Counted from the first letter of the stretch, positions 54,372 to 63,924 are shown. The stretch: 64,000 bases of DNA from Brevundimonas basaltis (GCF_014202075.1 NZ_JACHFZ010000006.1:41721-105720); one strand, 5' to 3'. Program-made: numbers and translations. The notes: generated from the letters alone by a model not told the origin.

Positions 54372-54602
54372 GTGTTGAACCCGCCCCCCAAACCCCTTCC
54401 GGTTCACGGCCGCGAGGCGGTGCTGCGCTACAACCGGGCCGACTTCGACATCGTGCAGGGCGGCGATCACGTCCGCTGCGCCGTCTCGGGCAAGCCCATC
54501 CCGCTCGACCGCCTGACGTACTGGAGCGCCGAGCTGCAGGAAGCCTACGCCAACGCGGCCATGATGACCCGGCGCTGGGTCGAGACGCACGGTGCCGACT
54601 AA
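54372..54602 (+). CDS. DUF2093 family protein
   Basis: 76 residues from GTG at 54372 (GGAG upstream). The core EAVLRYNRADFDIVQGGDHV with RCAVSGKPIPLDRLTYWSAE and QEAYANAAM is the complete DUF2093 pattern of alphaproteobacteria, function unknown. The single conserved Cys in RCAVSG recalls zinc-ribbon-like sites, but there is no second Cys pair. It follows the CobW gene by 24 bases. Confidence 0.82.
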   Translation: MLNPPPKPLPVHGREAVLRYNRADFDIVQGGDHVRCAVSGKPIPLDRLTYWSAELQEAYANAAMMTRRWVETHGAD

Positions 54603-54649
54603 CCGGCCGGTGAGATTGACGGTCCCGCCCCGCGCTCTAAACGGACCTC

Positions 54650-55615
54650 ATGAAAACCCACGCCTTCGACGCCCAGGTGACCGCCGCCCTGTTCGACGCG
54701 ACCGGCGCCATGTTCGCCCTCGGCGACGGCTCGGTGCGGTTCGAGGGCGGCGAGTTCAGCGCCGCCCATGACGGCGCCATCCTGTGCGCCGCAGTCCACC
54801 CGTCCGGCGACGGCGTTGTCACCGGCGGGGACGATGGCCGCGTTGTCTGGCACCGCCGTACCGAGGCGGGCGTGTTGGCGACCGCCAGGGGCCAGTGGAT
54901 CGACGCCATCGACGCCTCGCCCGAGAGCGGCCTTATCGCCTTCTCAGCGGGAAAGACCCTGTCGGTGGTCGATGCGAAGGATGCCGGCTTTCGCCGTGAT
55001 TTCGTGCACGAGCGCACCGTTTCAGGGGTGGCCTTCGAGCCGAAAGGCCGCCGGATCGCCACCTCCACCTACGGCGGCGCGGCCCTGTGGTTCGCCCGCA
55101 TCGCCGACCAGAAGCCGACCCTCCTCAAATGGGCGGGATCGCACACTGGCGTGACCTGGTCGCCCGACGGCGCCTTCGTCGTCACCGCCATGCAGGACAA
55201 CCAATTGCACGGCTGGCGGGTCAAGGATCAGAAGAACCTGCGCATGGGCGGTTATCCGTCCAAGGTCCGCGCGATGAGCTTCCTCGCCAACGGCCAGCTG
55301 CTGGCCACCTCCGGCGCGCAGGGCGCGGTGCTGTGGCCCTTCATCGGCTCGAACGGACCGATGGGCCGCGAAGCCACCGAGATCGGCTTCGACGAGGGCA
55401 GCCTCGTCGCCCTGGTGGCGTCGCGCCCGAAACATCCCGTGGTCGCCGCCGGTCTCAACGACGGCCGTGTCTGGCTGGCCCATCCGGCGGGTCAGGGCCT
55501 CAACTTCCTCAAGGCGGAGAAGGGGGCCCCGATCACCGCCCTGGCGATGAGCGCCGACGCGAGCCGGGTGGCCTGGGCGGACGAGGACGGTCAGGCGGGC
55601 GTGGCCGAGGTCTGA
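54650..55615 (+). CDS. WD40-repeat protein
   Basis: 321 residues, a seven-bladed propeller of WD40-type repeats without signal peptide: [78 protein letters not shown] and [24 protein letters not shown]-type endings are degenerate. Such soluble WD40 proteins are scaffolds; alphaproteobacterial members have no assigned role. It is likely in the same transcription unit as DUF2093. Confidence 0.86.
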   Translation: MKTHAFDAQVTAALFDATGAMFALGDGSVRFEGGEFSAAHDGAILCAAVHPSGDGVVTGGDDGRVVWHRRTEAGVLATARGQWIDAIDASPESGLIAFSAGKTLSVVDAKDAGFRRDFVHERTVSGVAFEPKGRRIATSTYGGAALWFARIADQKPTLLKWAGSHTGVTWSPDGAFVVTAMQDNQLHGWRVKDQKNLRMGGYPSKVRAMSFLANGQLLATSGAQGAVLWPFIGSNGPMGREATEIGFDEGSLVALVASRPKHPVVAAGLNDGRVWLAHPAGQGLNFLKAEKGAPITALAMSADASRVAWADEDGQAGVAEV

Positions 55616-55661
55616 CGGGGGGCGACTTGCTCTCGTCCTTCGCGCGCCCCACCATCCCGTC

Positions 55662-56357
55662 ATGACCGAGCACGCGAAGATCCGGAAGCGCGGACGACCG
55701 ATCCTGACGGTCTTCGCCGGGCTGGTCCTGCTGCTGCTCTCCAGCGTCGCCATCCACCGCATCGTACCGCCGCCGACGACCTTTCTGATGGTCAGCCGAT
55801 CCGTCGAGGGGGAGGGGCTGTCCTACCGCTGGCGTTCGCTCGACGACATCTCGCCGCGTCTGGTCGAGGCGGTGATCGCCTCCGAGGACTCGAATTTCTG
55901 CGCCCACCGGGGCTTCGACATGAAGGCTATCGAGAAGGCGCTGAAAGCCAATGAGCGTGGCGGGCGCGTCAGGGGCGGTTCGACGATCAGCCAGCAGACC
56001 GCCAAGAACGTCTACCTCTGGCCGGGCCGCGACTGGATCCGGAAGGGGCTGGAGGCCGGCTACACCGTCCTCATCGAGACGCTGTGGGGCAAGCGGCGGG
56101 TCATGGAGGTCTATCTCAACGTCGCCGAATGGGCCCCCGGCGTCTACGGCGCCGAGGCGGCGGCGCAGCACTGGTTCGGCAAGTCCGCAGCCGATCTCAG
56201 CCCGCGCGAGGCGGCGCGATTGGCGGCCATCCTGCCGTCGCCCCGGCGCTACAACGCATCCTCGCCCGGGCCCTACGTCCGGCGCCGCGCCTCGCGGGTG
56301 CAGGCGGCGATGGGCACGGTGCGCAACGACGGCCTCGCCGCCTGCGTCCTGGATTAA
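55662..56357 (+). CDS. mtgA: Monofunctional biosynthetic peptidoglycan transglycosylase
   Basis: 231-residue GT51 glycosyltransferase polymerising lipid II. N-terminal anchor [19 protein letters not shown] (13-31), catalytic motif [20 protein letters not shown] with the essential Glu, [19 protein letters not shown], and [20 protein letters not shown]. The second catalytic Glu sits in MEVYLN. Length and single domain define MtgA. ATG at 55662. Confidence 0.95.
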   Translation: MTEHAKIRKRGRPILTVFAGLVLLLLSSVAIHRIVPPPTTFLMVSRSVEGEGLSYRWRSLDDISPRLVEAVIASEDSNFCAHRGFDMKAIEKALKANERGGRVRGGSTISQQTAKNVYLWPGRDWIRKGLEAGYTVLIETLWGKRRVMEVYLNVAEWAPGVYGAEAAAQHWFGKSAADLSPREAARLAAILPSPRRYNASSPGPYVRRRASRVQAAMGTVRNDGLAACVLD

Positions 56358-56448
56358 CCGTCAAGCTTGACCTGTCGGCTCCGCTGGCCTCCCTTGCGCG
56401 CCGACAAGGCGGAGCAACCGCCTGATGAGAAACGCCCGGGAGACCTCC

Positions 56449-58311
56449 ATGAAACGCACCCTGATGACGGCCGTCGCCGCCTGCGCCCTGACCGCCAGCC
56501 TCGCGGCCTGCGCGAGCATGGAGGCGAACGCCCAGGCGCCCGCGCCGGCGCCTGCGGTGACCGCCTTCGCCTTCCCGGCGACGCCGGAAGGCGCGCGCGC
56601 CTTCGTCGAGGACGCCGAGACCCGTCTGGCCGAGCTCAGCGAATATGCGGGCCGCGTCGCCTGGGTGCGCAACACCTACATCACCCACGACACCATGTGG
56701 CTCGAGTCCCGGGCCAACGCCGAATACACCGAACTCGGCGTGCAGCTGGCCACCGACGCGGCCCGCTTCAACGACGTTCAGGCCGATGCGGACACCCGCC
56801 GCAAGCTCAATATCCTGCGCCAGAGCCTGACCCTGCCGGCGCCCAACCGGCCGGGCGCCGCGACCGAACTGGCCGAGATCGCCACGCGGCTGGACTCGAC
56901 CTACGCCACCGGGCGGTTCGAGCATGAGGGCGAACAGATCACCCTGAACCAGGCCGAGGAGATCATCGCCGAGTCTCGCGATCCGGCGGTGACACGGGCC
57001 GTCTACGAAGGCTGGCGGACAATCTCTCCGGGGATGCGCGACGACTACGCCCGGCTGGTTGAGGTCGCCAACGAGGGCGCACGCGATCTCGGCTATGCCG
57101 ACACCGGCGCCATGTGGCGGTCCGGTTACGACATGGACCCGGACGCCTTCGCGGCCGAGACCGACCGCCTGTGGAACCAGGTCCAGCCCTTCTACGAGAA
57201 CCTCCACTGCTATGTGCGGTCGCGCCTCAACGCGAAATACGGCGACGCCGTCCAGCCCGACACCGGCCCGATCCGCGCGGACCTGCTGGGCAATATGTGG
57301 TCGCAGCAGTGGGGCAACATCTATGACGTGGTGGCGCCCGCCAACCTGCCGGACTCCAGCTACGACCTGACCGAACTGCTGGTCGAGGCGGCTTACACGC
57401 CCGAGAAGATCGCCCGGACCTCGGAGCAGTTCTACACCTCGGTGGGTCTCGCTCCCTTGCCGGAATCCTTCTGGGAGCGTTCGCAGATCGTGCGCCCCGC
57501 GGGTCGCGAGGTGGTCTGCCACGCCTCGGCCTGGAACGTCGATAATGTCGAGGATCTGCGCATCAAGATGTGCACCCGGGTCAACGCTGAAGACTTCCAG
57601 ACCATGCACCACGAGCTGGGCCACAACTATTATCAGCGCGCCTACAACCAGCAGCCGTTCCTGTTCCGCAATGGAGCCAACGACGGCTTCCACGAGGCGA
57701 TTGGCGACTTCGCCGCCCTGTCGGCCCAGACCCCGACCTACCTGAACCAGATCGGCCTTCTGGACACGATCCCGGGCGAGGAGGAGGACATCCCCTTCCT
57801 GCTCAAGACCGCGCTCGACAAGATCGCCTTCCTGCCGTTCGGCCTGATGGTCGACCGCTGGCGCTGGGACGTCCAATCGGGCGAGACGACGCCGGCCCAA
57901 TACAATGACGCCTGGACCGCCAACATGCTGCGGTATCAGGGGCTGACGCCTCCGGGACCGCGGCCATCGGACGCCTTCGATCCGGGCGCCAAATACCACA
58001 TCCCCGGCAACGTTCCGTACACGCGCTACTTCCTCGCCCACATCTACCAGTTCCAGTTCCATCGGGCCGCCTGCGAACAGGCGGGCTGGACCGGGCCGCT
58101 GCATCGCTGCTCTGTTTACGGCGACGAGGAGGTCGGCCGCCGCTTCAACGCCATGATGGAGATGGGCCAGTCGCGCCCCTGGCCCGAGGCGATGCAGGCC
58201 TTCACCGGCCAGCGCGAGAACGACGCCTCGGCCATCGCCGCCTATTTCGCGCCACTGGACGCCTGGCTGACCGAGCAGAACCGGGACGAGGATTGCGGCT
58301 GGGAGGCCTGA
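56449..58311 (+). CDS. M2 family (angiotensin-converting-enzyme-like) dipeptidyl carboxypeptidase, lipoprotein
   Basis: 620-residue zinc peptidase related to animal ACE. It starts with a lipoprotein signal (MTAVAACALTASLAAC), then the helical M2 fold. The zinc site HHELGHNYYQRAYNQ (HExxH near residue 386) has the third ligand Glu in NDGFHEAIGDFAALSA. DRWRWDVQSG and YTRYFLAHIYQFQFHRAACE match the ACE substrate and chloride-site regions. The ATG at 56449 (GGGAG upstream) gives a clean signal; an ATG at 56425 adds eight residues. Periplasmic or outer-membrane peptide processing is likely. Confidence 0.92.
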   Translation: MKRTLMTAVAACALTASLAACASMEANAQAPAPAPAVTAFAFPATPEGARAFVEDAETRLAELSEYAGRVAWVRNTYITHDTMWLESRANAEYTELGVQLATDAARFNDVQADADTRRKLNILRQSLTLPAPNRPGAATELAEIATRLDSTYATGRFEHEGEQITLNQAEEIIAESRDPAVTRAVYEGWRTISPGMRDDYARLVEVANEGARDLGYADTGAMWRSGYDMDPDAFAAETDRLWNQVQPFYENLHCYVRSRLNAKYGDAVQPDTGPIRADLLGNMWSQQWGNIYDVVAPANLPDSSYDLTELLVEAAYTPEKIARTSEQFYTSVGLAPLPESFWERSQIVRPAGREVVCHASAWNVDNVEDLRIKMCTRVNAEDFQTMHHELGHNYYQRAYNQQPFLFRNGANDGFHEAIGDFAALSAQTPTYLNQIGLLDTIPGEEEDIPFLLKTALDKIAFLPFGLMVDRWRWDVQSGETTPAQYNDAWTANMLRYQGLTPPGPRPSDAFDPGAKYHIPGNVPYTRYFLAHIYQFQFHRAACEQAGWTGPLHRCSVYGDEEVGRRFNAMMEMGQSRPWPEAMQAFTGQRENDASAIAAYFAPLDAWLTEQNRDEDCGWEA

Positions 58312-58434
58312 TCGCCGTTCCGGCCGGCCGTTAACTTTTGCTGTTGGGCCTTCTCTTAACCGGATTGGGCCAGAGTCGGGTTTGACGACTGTGGGTGGCT
58401 TGCGCCCGCAGCGAGCGCGGCTGGGAACGGCGAA

Positions 58435-60315
58435 ATGGGGCTCAAGACCTGGATGGACGGTGTCGTGGGCGGCGCATGCGGCCTTGCGCGGCGCTTCGCC
58501 GGGGACGTGCGCGGCAACGTGGCTATGCTGTTCGGCCTCAGCTTGCCGGTCCTGATCCTGATGGTGTTCGGCGGCGTCGATATCCACCGGATGTCGACCG
58601 TGCGGATCAATCTGCAGGATGCCCTGGACGCAGCGACCCTGGCGGCGGCGCGATCTCCCTACACCCAGGAAGCCGACCTCCGCCGCGTCGGCCTCGCCGC
58701 ATTGAAGGCGAACCTGCAGGCCTATCCCAACGTCACCCTCGAGGAAGATCAGACCCGTTTCGTGCTGACCGGCGACGACGTGGTCGTCGCCGACGCCCGG
58801 GTGCAGGTGAAGACCCTGGTCGCCAATATTTTCCTGCCGCCTTACGGCCAGCTGATGGACGACTACCTGCCGGTCGGCAGCCATTCCGAGGTCGATCGCT
58901 CGTCGCGCAACCTCGAGGTCGCCCTGGTGCTCGACGTCACCGGCTCGATGGGCGGACAGAAGATCACTGACCTGAAGAAGGCCGCCAAGGAGTTGGTCGA
59001 CATCATCGTCCAGCCGACCCAGACGCCCTACTATTCCAAACTGGCTCTGGTGCCCTATTCGATGGGGGTCAATCCCGGCTCAAACGCCAACGCCGTGCGC
59101 GGGACGCCGATCGGTTCGACCAACATCAGCGGCGCGGCGATCAACTTCACTGGCTCCGAGAAGTCGATTTCGGCGGCGACGAAAGAACGCCCGGTCGAGA
59201 TCACGTCGAACAGCCACGGCTTCAGCAACTACGACGTCGTCTGGATCACCGGCGCGTCCGGCATGACCCAGCTGAACAACAAGGCCTACCAGGTCCGCAA
59301 CAAGACCAACCACACCTTCGAGCTCTACACTCTGGGCGGCAGCCGCGTGGATGGGCGATACTACAGCACCTACAACGGCAATGCGAAGGTTCGACGGTGC
59401 CAGAACAACGACTGTTCGGTGACCATCACCTCGAACGGTCACGGGCTGAGCAACAACCAGTACGTCTTCATCAACGGCGTCAACGGCATGACCCAGCTGA
59501 ACAACGGGACCTATCTGGTCGGCAACGCCACCAGCAACACCTTCACCATCGACCCGGACCTCTCGGCTCTCAATCCCTACACGTCGGGCGGCAAAGCCTG
59601 GTGCGCCCAGCAGGGTTGCACCTATTTCGCCTTCGAGAACATGTACGGCGACCTGCAGACCCACCAGATCAGCAGCTGCGTCACGGAACGGACCGGCGCC
59701 AACGCCTATACGGACGTCGCTCCGTCCACCACCAGGGTCGGCCGCAACTACCCCAGCGCCTCGAGCAATACCTGCCTGAACGCCCCGATCCTGCCGCTGT
59801 CCAGCAACAGGAGCACGTTGAAGAGCACCATCGACGGCTACGATGTCGAAGGGTCGACCGCCGGCCAGATCGGCATCGCCTGGGGTTGGTACATGGTCTC
59901 GCCCAACTTCAACTATCTGTGGCCGTCCAGCGCCGCCGCCGCCTACAACACCGCCAAGACCCTGAAGGCGGTGATCATCATGACCGACGGGGAGTTCAAC
60001 ACGCCTTATTGCTCCGGGGTGATCTCGCGGCAGGCTGGTAGCGGTTCGGGCAGCAACACCGGCAAGATCGACTGCGACGCCGACAATGGTGATCCGTTTG
60101 AGCAGGGCAAATCGATGTGTGCAGCGATGAAGGCGCGCGGCGTTCTGGTCTACACCGTCGGCTTCCAGATCGAGTCCGGCAGCAACGCCGCTGACGTTCT
60201 CAGAAGCTGCGCCTCAACGCCGGCGAGCTTCTTCCTGCCGGCCAACGGCGGGGACCTGTCCGAAGCCTTCGCCGCCATCGGCCGCGACATCACCCAGCTG
60301 CGCATCTCAAAATAG
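58435..60315 (+). CDS. TadG-like pilus-assembly protein with vWA domain interrupted by two phage-type repeat domains
   Basis: 626 residues. A short basic N-terminus and the TadE/G-type anchor RGNVAMLFGLSLPVLILMVF (26-45) are followed by an extracytoplasmic region. The vWA domain begins at 158 with the MIDAS LVLDVTGSMGGQ (164-175) and resumes with VIIMTDGEFN (513-522) and VLVYTVGFQIESG. Between them are two similar inserts (about 245-309 and 320-386) sharing ITSN(S/G)HG(F/L)SN and GMTQLNN, of the FCCH-like type common in phage structural proteins. Extra cysteines occur in the inserted part. No other tad/cpa genes are adjacent; TTAAC motifs occur upstream at 58331 and 58357. Confidence 0.88.
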   Translation: MGLKTWMDGVVGGACGLARRFAGDVRGNVAMLFGLSLPVLILMVFGGVDIHRMSTVRINLQDALDAATLAAARSPYTQEADLRRVGLAALKANLQAYPNVTLEEDQTRFVLTGDDVVVADARVQVKTLVANIFLPPYGQLMDDYLPVGSHSEVDRSSRNLEVALVLDVTGSMGGQKITDLKKAAKELVDIIVQPTQTPYYSKLALVPYSMGVNPGSNANAVRGTPIGSTNISGAAINFTGSEKSISAATKERPVEITSNSHGFSNYDVVWITGASGMTQLNNKAYQVRNKTNHTFELYTLGGSRVDGRYYSTYNGNAKVRRCQNNDCSVTITSNGHGLSNNQYVFINGVNGMTQLNNGTYLVGNATSNTFTIDPDLSALNPYTSGGKAWCAQQGCTYFAFENMYGDLQTHQISSCVTERTGANAYTDVAPSTTRVGRNYPSASSNTCLNAPILPLSSNRSTLKSTIDGYDVEGSTAGQIGIAWGWYMVSPNFNYLWPSSAAAAYNTAKTLKAVIIMTDGEFNTPYCSGVISRQAGSGSGSNTGKIDCDADNGDPFEQGKSMCAAMKARGVLVYTVGFQIESGSNAADVLRSCASTPASFFLPANGGDLSEAFAAIGRDITQLRISK

Positions 60316-60327
60316 GCTGCGGCCAAT

Positions 60328-61293
60328 TCAGATCAGCCGGATTTCCTTGAGGCGTTCGGTAAGGAAGTCTTCGGCCATGATCGCCTTGCCGACGTAGCGG
60401 TCGGGATTCTCGTCCGACACCATGGCCGGCAGCGTCTCGATGACGAAGTCCGGATTGAAGTGCAGGAAGAACGGCGTCGAATAGCGGGCGAAGCTGGCCC
60501 GTTCCGGCGCGGGGTTGATGACCCGGTGGCTCGTCGACGGCAGGACGTGGTTGGTCAGCCGCTGCAGCATGTCGCCGATGTTGACCACCAGCGCCCCCGG
60601 CGGCGGCGCTATGTCCAGCCATTCGCCGTCGGCGTCCTTCAGCTGTAGCCCGGCCTCCTCGGCCCCCAGCAACAGGGTGATGACATTGATGTCCTCGTGC
60701 GCCCCGGCTCGGACGCCCGAGGCGCCCGCCGGCACGGGCGGATAGTGCAGCATGCGCAGGATGCTGTTGCCCAACTGGACCTTGTCCTCGAAGAAGTCGT
60801 CCCCAAGCTCGAGATGGCGGGCGATGGCCCTCAGGATTTTGCGCCCCAGTTCGTCCATCGCGGTGAACATGCCGTACAGGTGCTCGCGAAACCCTTCGAC
60901 CTCGGTCGGCCAGAGGTTGTCCCGCATGTATTTCCGGTAGGGATGGCCCTCCGGCAGCTCGCGGCCGACGTGCCAGAATTCCTTCAAATCGACCGTCGCC
61001 GCGCCCTTGGCCGCCTCGACGCCGAAGGGAGTCAGGCCCCGGGCCCCGCCTGTCCCCGGCTGGTGGTACCGGCGCTTTACGTCCTCGGGCAGGGCGAAGA
61101 AGGCCTTGGCGTCGTCCAGCGCCGCGCCGATCACCGCCTCGTCCAGCCCATGGTCGGCGATCACCGCGAAGCCGTAACGCTTGAACGACCGCCCGAGCCT
61201 GTCGGCGAAGGCCTGGAAATCGGTGTCGTACAGCGTCATCGACACGGGTTCGATGGCGCGGCGGGCGTCGGTGGAGCTCAGGCTGTCGGCCAT
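60328..61293 (-). CDS. 2-oxoglutarate/Fe(II) oxygenase, isopenicillin-N-synthase family
   Basis: 321 residues with the DIOX_N segment (FKRYGFAVIADHGLDEAVIG) and the 2OG-Fe(II) domain: iron ligands in RAGAHEDINVITLL (HxD) and LPSTSHRVINP, followed by the 2-oxoglutarate Arg in ERASFARYSTPFFLH. Length and YRKYMRDNLWPTEVEGFRE match bacterial IPNS-like oxygenases of unknown substrate. The ATG at 61293 has GAGG upstream; an ATG at 61326 adds 11 residues. Confidence 0.92.
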   Translation of the reverse strand: MADSLSSTDARRAIEPVSMTLYDTDFQAFADRLGRSFKRYGFAVIADHGLDEAVIGAALDDAKAFFALPEDVKRRYHQPGTGGARGLTPFGVEAAKGAATVDLKEFWHVGRELPEGHPYRKYMRDNLWPTEVEGFREHLYGMFTAMDELGRKILRAIARHLELGDDFFEDKVQLGNSILRMLHYPPVPAGASGVRAGAHEDINVITLLLGAEEAGLQLKDADGEWLDIAPPPGALVVNIGDMLQRLTNHVLPSTSHRVINPAPERASFARYSTPFFLHFNPDFVIETLPAMVSDENPDRYVGKAIMAEDFLTERLKEIRLI

Positions 61294-61477
61294 GGGGACC
61301 TCAAATGGACTTTCGGGCGTTTCCATACGCCCTGCGGACCGATCTTGGCAAAGCGAGGGCGCGGGTTGCGGTCCGCGACAGCGCCGCGCGATGGCCGTTC
61401 ACCCGCCATACATGCAGGAACCTTGACTGTCGGGGCTGCGTTCCGCCGTCAACAGGAACTGGAAGGACCATTCCATC

Positions 61478-62146
61478 ATGCACGCCAAACTTCTCCTCAC
61501 CGGCATCAGTGTCGCCGCCCTGCTGGGCGCCTGCACCACCACCGATCCCTACAGCTCGCAGCCGCGCCGCAACAACACCGCCACCGGCGCTATCGCCGGG
61601 GCCGTCGGCGGAGCGTTGCTGGGCTACCTGACCAACACCTCCAACTCCGAGGAAGGCCGCAAGAACGCTCTCATCGGGGCCGGCATCGGAGCCCTGGGCG
61701 GCGCGGCGGTCGGGGCCTACATGGATCGGCAACAGCGCGATCTGGAAGCCGAACTGTCCGGCTCGGGCGTGGGCGTGGCGCGCCAGGGCGACAATCTGGT
61801 GCTGCGCATGCCGTCGGACGTGACCTTCGCCTCCAACCAGTCCTCGATCAATCCGGGCTTCTACTCCGTGCTCGACGATGTCTCGGCGGTCCTGAATCGC
61901 TACGACCAGTCCGTGGTCGACATCATTGGCCATGCCGACTCCGACGGCGCCGACGACTACAATCTCAACCTGTCGCGCCAGCGGGCCTCGTCGGTGGCCC
62001 AGTATCTGGTCAGCCGCAACGTCCTGGCCGACCGCCTCTATGTCGACGGCCGTGGCGAGAGCCAGCCCGTGGCGACCAACGCCACCGCAGCGGGCAAGGC
62101 GCAGAACCGTCGCGTGGAAATCCTTATCCGTCCGTTCCGCGGCTAG
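61478..62146 (+). CDS. OmpA-family lipoprotein with glycine-zipper domain (YiaD-like)
   Basis: 222 residues: lipoprotein signal (MHAKLLLTGISVAALLGAC), a glycine-zipper region (ATGAIAGAVGGALLGYL, NALIGAGIGALGGAAVGAYM), then a C-terminal OmpA domain (SDVTFASNQSSINPGFYSVL, IIGHADSDGADDYNLNLSRQ, RASSVAQYL, NRRVEILIRP) that binds peptidoglycan. Outer-membrane-anchored envelope stabiliser. It is followed by a strong terminator. Confidence 0.94.
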   Translation: MHAKLLLTGISVAALLGACTTTDPYSSQPRRNNTATGAIAGAVGGALLGYLTNTSNSEEGRKNALIGAGIGALGGAAVGAYMDRQQRDLEAELSGSGVGVARQGDNLVLRMPSDVTFASNQSSINPGFYSVLDDVSAVLNRYDQSVVDIIGHADSDGADDYNLNLSRQRASSVAQYLVSRNVLADRLYVDGRGESQPVATNATAAGKAQNRRVEILIRPFRG

Positions 62147-62171
62147 GGCTCAGTCGCAATCCGACAAGAAG

Positions 62172-62197
62172 GGCGGGGCTTTGGCCCCGCCTTTTTT
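62172..62197 (+). terminator. Intrinsic terminator of the OmpA-family lipoprotein gene
   Basis: Perfect 8-bp stem GGCGGGGC/GCCCCGCC with a TTTG loop and six T. Confidence 0.9.
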
Positions 62198-62278
62198 ATG
62201 GTCGGACACCGTTCCGTGACTTGCGGCCCCGCGCTGTGGATGCTGGATAACAGACAGGGTTTCTGCAGGGAGAAGCGC

Positions 62279-62446
62279 GTGCGTCCGGACCACGAATTCA
62301 CCGATGGCGTCAGGCTCGGCTCGATCGCGGTTGTTTCGGCGGTGGTGACGGCGATGCTGGTGATCGGCGCCGGACGGGCGTTTCTGCCGCAGGCGGAGGC
62401 CCGGGCGAGCGATCAGTCCACTCTGGTCCGCGCCTCCCTGCCCTGA
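62279..62446 (+). CDS. Small single-span membrane protein
   Basis: 55 residues from GTG at 62279 with GGGAG upstream. A polar N-terminus (MRPDHEFTDGVRLGS when initiated) is followed by one span (IAVVSAVVTAMLVIGAGRAF) and a short polar tail. The frame is open from 62198, but the terminator ends at 62197 and no site supports the earlier start. The stop codon directly abuts the convergent ugd stop. No family recognised. Confidence 0.6.
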   Translation: MRPDHEFTDGVRLGSIAVVSAVVTAMLVIGAGRAFLPQAEARASDQSTLVRASLP

Positions 62447-63751
62447 TCAGCTCCGCCCGATCGAGGTGTAGCGGAAGCCGCGCGCCCGCATGTCCCCGGG
62501 CCGGTAGACGTTGCGCAGATCGACCATCACGGGCTGCCGCATGAGCGATTTGACCCGGTTCAGGTCGAGGGCCCGGAACTGGTCCCACTCGGTCAGGATG
62601 ACGACCACGTCGGCCTCCGCCACGGCGTCGTAGGGCCCGTCCTTGAACACCACGCCGGGCAGCAGGTGGGCCGCCTCGGCCATGCCCTCGGGATCAAAGG
62701 CGTGGACCGTGGCGCCCATGGCGAGCAGGGCCGGCGCCACGTCCAGCGAGGGCGCGTCGCGCATGTCATCCGTATTCGGCTTGAAGGTCAGACCCAGCAG
62801 GGCGACGGTCTTGCCCGTCAGATCGCCTTCGAGGGCAGTGGACACCCGCGCGGCCATCGCCTTCTTGCGAGCGTCGTTGACCTCGACGGTGGTTTCGATC
62901 AGCCGTACCGGCGAGCCGGCGTCGACCGCCGTCCGGACCAGGGCGATGGTGTCCTTGGGGAAGCAGGATCCGCCGTAGCCCGGACCCGCGTGGAGGAATT
63001 TCGAACCGATCCGGTTGTCCAGTCCGATGCCGCGAGCAACCTGCTGCACGTCCGCGCCGACCTTTTCGCACAGGTCGGCCATCTCGTTGATGAAGGTGAT
63101 CTTCATCGCCAGGAAGGCGTTGGCGGCGTATTTGATCAGCTCCGAGGTGCGCCGTCCGGTGAACAGGATCGGCGTCTCGTTCAGGTTCAGCGGGCGATAG
63201 AGCTCGCGCATCACCGCCTGGGCGCGATCGTCCTCCGCCCCGACCACGATCCGGTCCGGCCGCTTGAAATCCTCGATGGCCGCGCCCTCGCGCAGGAACT
63301 CCGGATTGGAGACCACGGCGAAGTCGGCGTCCGGCCGGCGCGCCCGGATGATGGCCTCGATCTCGTCGCCCGTGCCGACCGGAACCGTCGACTTGGTGAC
63401 GATCACCGTGAAGCCCTCGATCAGGCCGGCGATCTCCTCGGCGGCGGCGTGGACATAGGACAGGTCGGCATGGCCGTCGCCGCGGCGCGACGGGGTGCCC
63501 ACGGCGATGAACACCGCGTCGGCCTCACGAATGGCCCCGGCGCCGTCGAGGGCGAAGGACAGGCGGCCATCGCGCACGTTGGACGCGACCAGGTCGTCGA
63601 GGCCGGGCTCGAAGATCGGGATCTCTCCCCGCTCCAGCCGTTCGATCTTCGACGGATCCTTGTCGACGCAGGTCACCTCGTGGCCGAAGTCGGCGAAACA
63701 GGCCCCTGAGACCAGGCCCACATAGCCGGTTCCGATCATCGCCACGCGCAT
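62447..63751 (-). CDS. ugd: UDP-glucose 6-dehydrogenase
   Basis: 434-residue NAD-dependent enzyme oxidising UDP-glucose to UDP-glucuronate for polysaccharide synthesis. N-terminal Rossmann motif MRVAMIGTGYVGLVSGACFA, VFIAVGTPSRRGDGHADLSY, the catalytic cysteine in GPGYGGSCFPKDTIALV (near residue 260) and the C-terminal UDP-binding domain (LLGLTFKPNTDDMRDAPSLD). The ATG at 63751 gives the standard start; the frame upstream to 63841 is spurious. Confidence 0.96.
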   Translation of the reverse strand: MRVAMIGTGYVGLVSGACFADFGHEVTCVDKDPSKIERLERGEIPIFEPGLDDLVASNVRDGRLSFALDGAGAIREADAVFIAVGTPSRRGDGHADLSYVHAAAEEIAGLIEGFTVIVTKSTVPVGTGDEIEAIIRARRPDADFAVVSNPEFLREGAAIEDFKRPDRIVVGAEDDRAQAVMRELYRPLNLNETPILFTGRRTSELIKYAANAFLAMKITFINEMADLCEKVGADVQQVARGIGLDNRIGSKFLHAGPGYGGSCFPKDTIALVRTAVDAGSPVRLIETTVEVNDARKKAMAARVSTALEGDLTGKTVALLGLTFKPNTDDMRDAPSLDVAPALLAMGATVHAFDPEGMAEAAHLLPGVVFKDGPYDAVAEADVVVILTEWDQFRALDLNRVKSLMRQPVMVDLRNVYRPGDMRARGFRYTSIGRS

Positions 63752-63836
63752 GTGGATTCGCCCTTCTGACAGTGGCCGGGAGATAGCGGGCGGTTCGGTC
63801 TTTGGCCACCCCGCGCTCGCCTGCCGCGCCGGACAA

Positions 63837-63870
63837 AACAAAACCGCCGGCCCCGTGAGGGACCGGCGGC
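63837..63870 (-). terminator. Intrinsic terminator of the OmpA-like gene entering from the right
   Basis: On the minus strand GCCGCCGGTCCC pairs with GGGGCCGGCGG around TCAC, followed by TTTTGTTTTGT. It lies 55 bases after the TAG at 63925-63927. Confidence 0.85.
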
Positions 63871-63924
63871 TCTGTCTTTTGCCGTGCCCGTGCCGACCCG
63901 AAGGCCGGAACGGTCGATATCAAC

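Noticed and set aside
56197..58884. An 895-codon open frame on the minus strand
   Set aside because: It runs opposite mtgA, the M2 peptidase and the start of the TadG-like gene, all of which have firm homology; its translation has no domain character.
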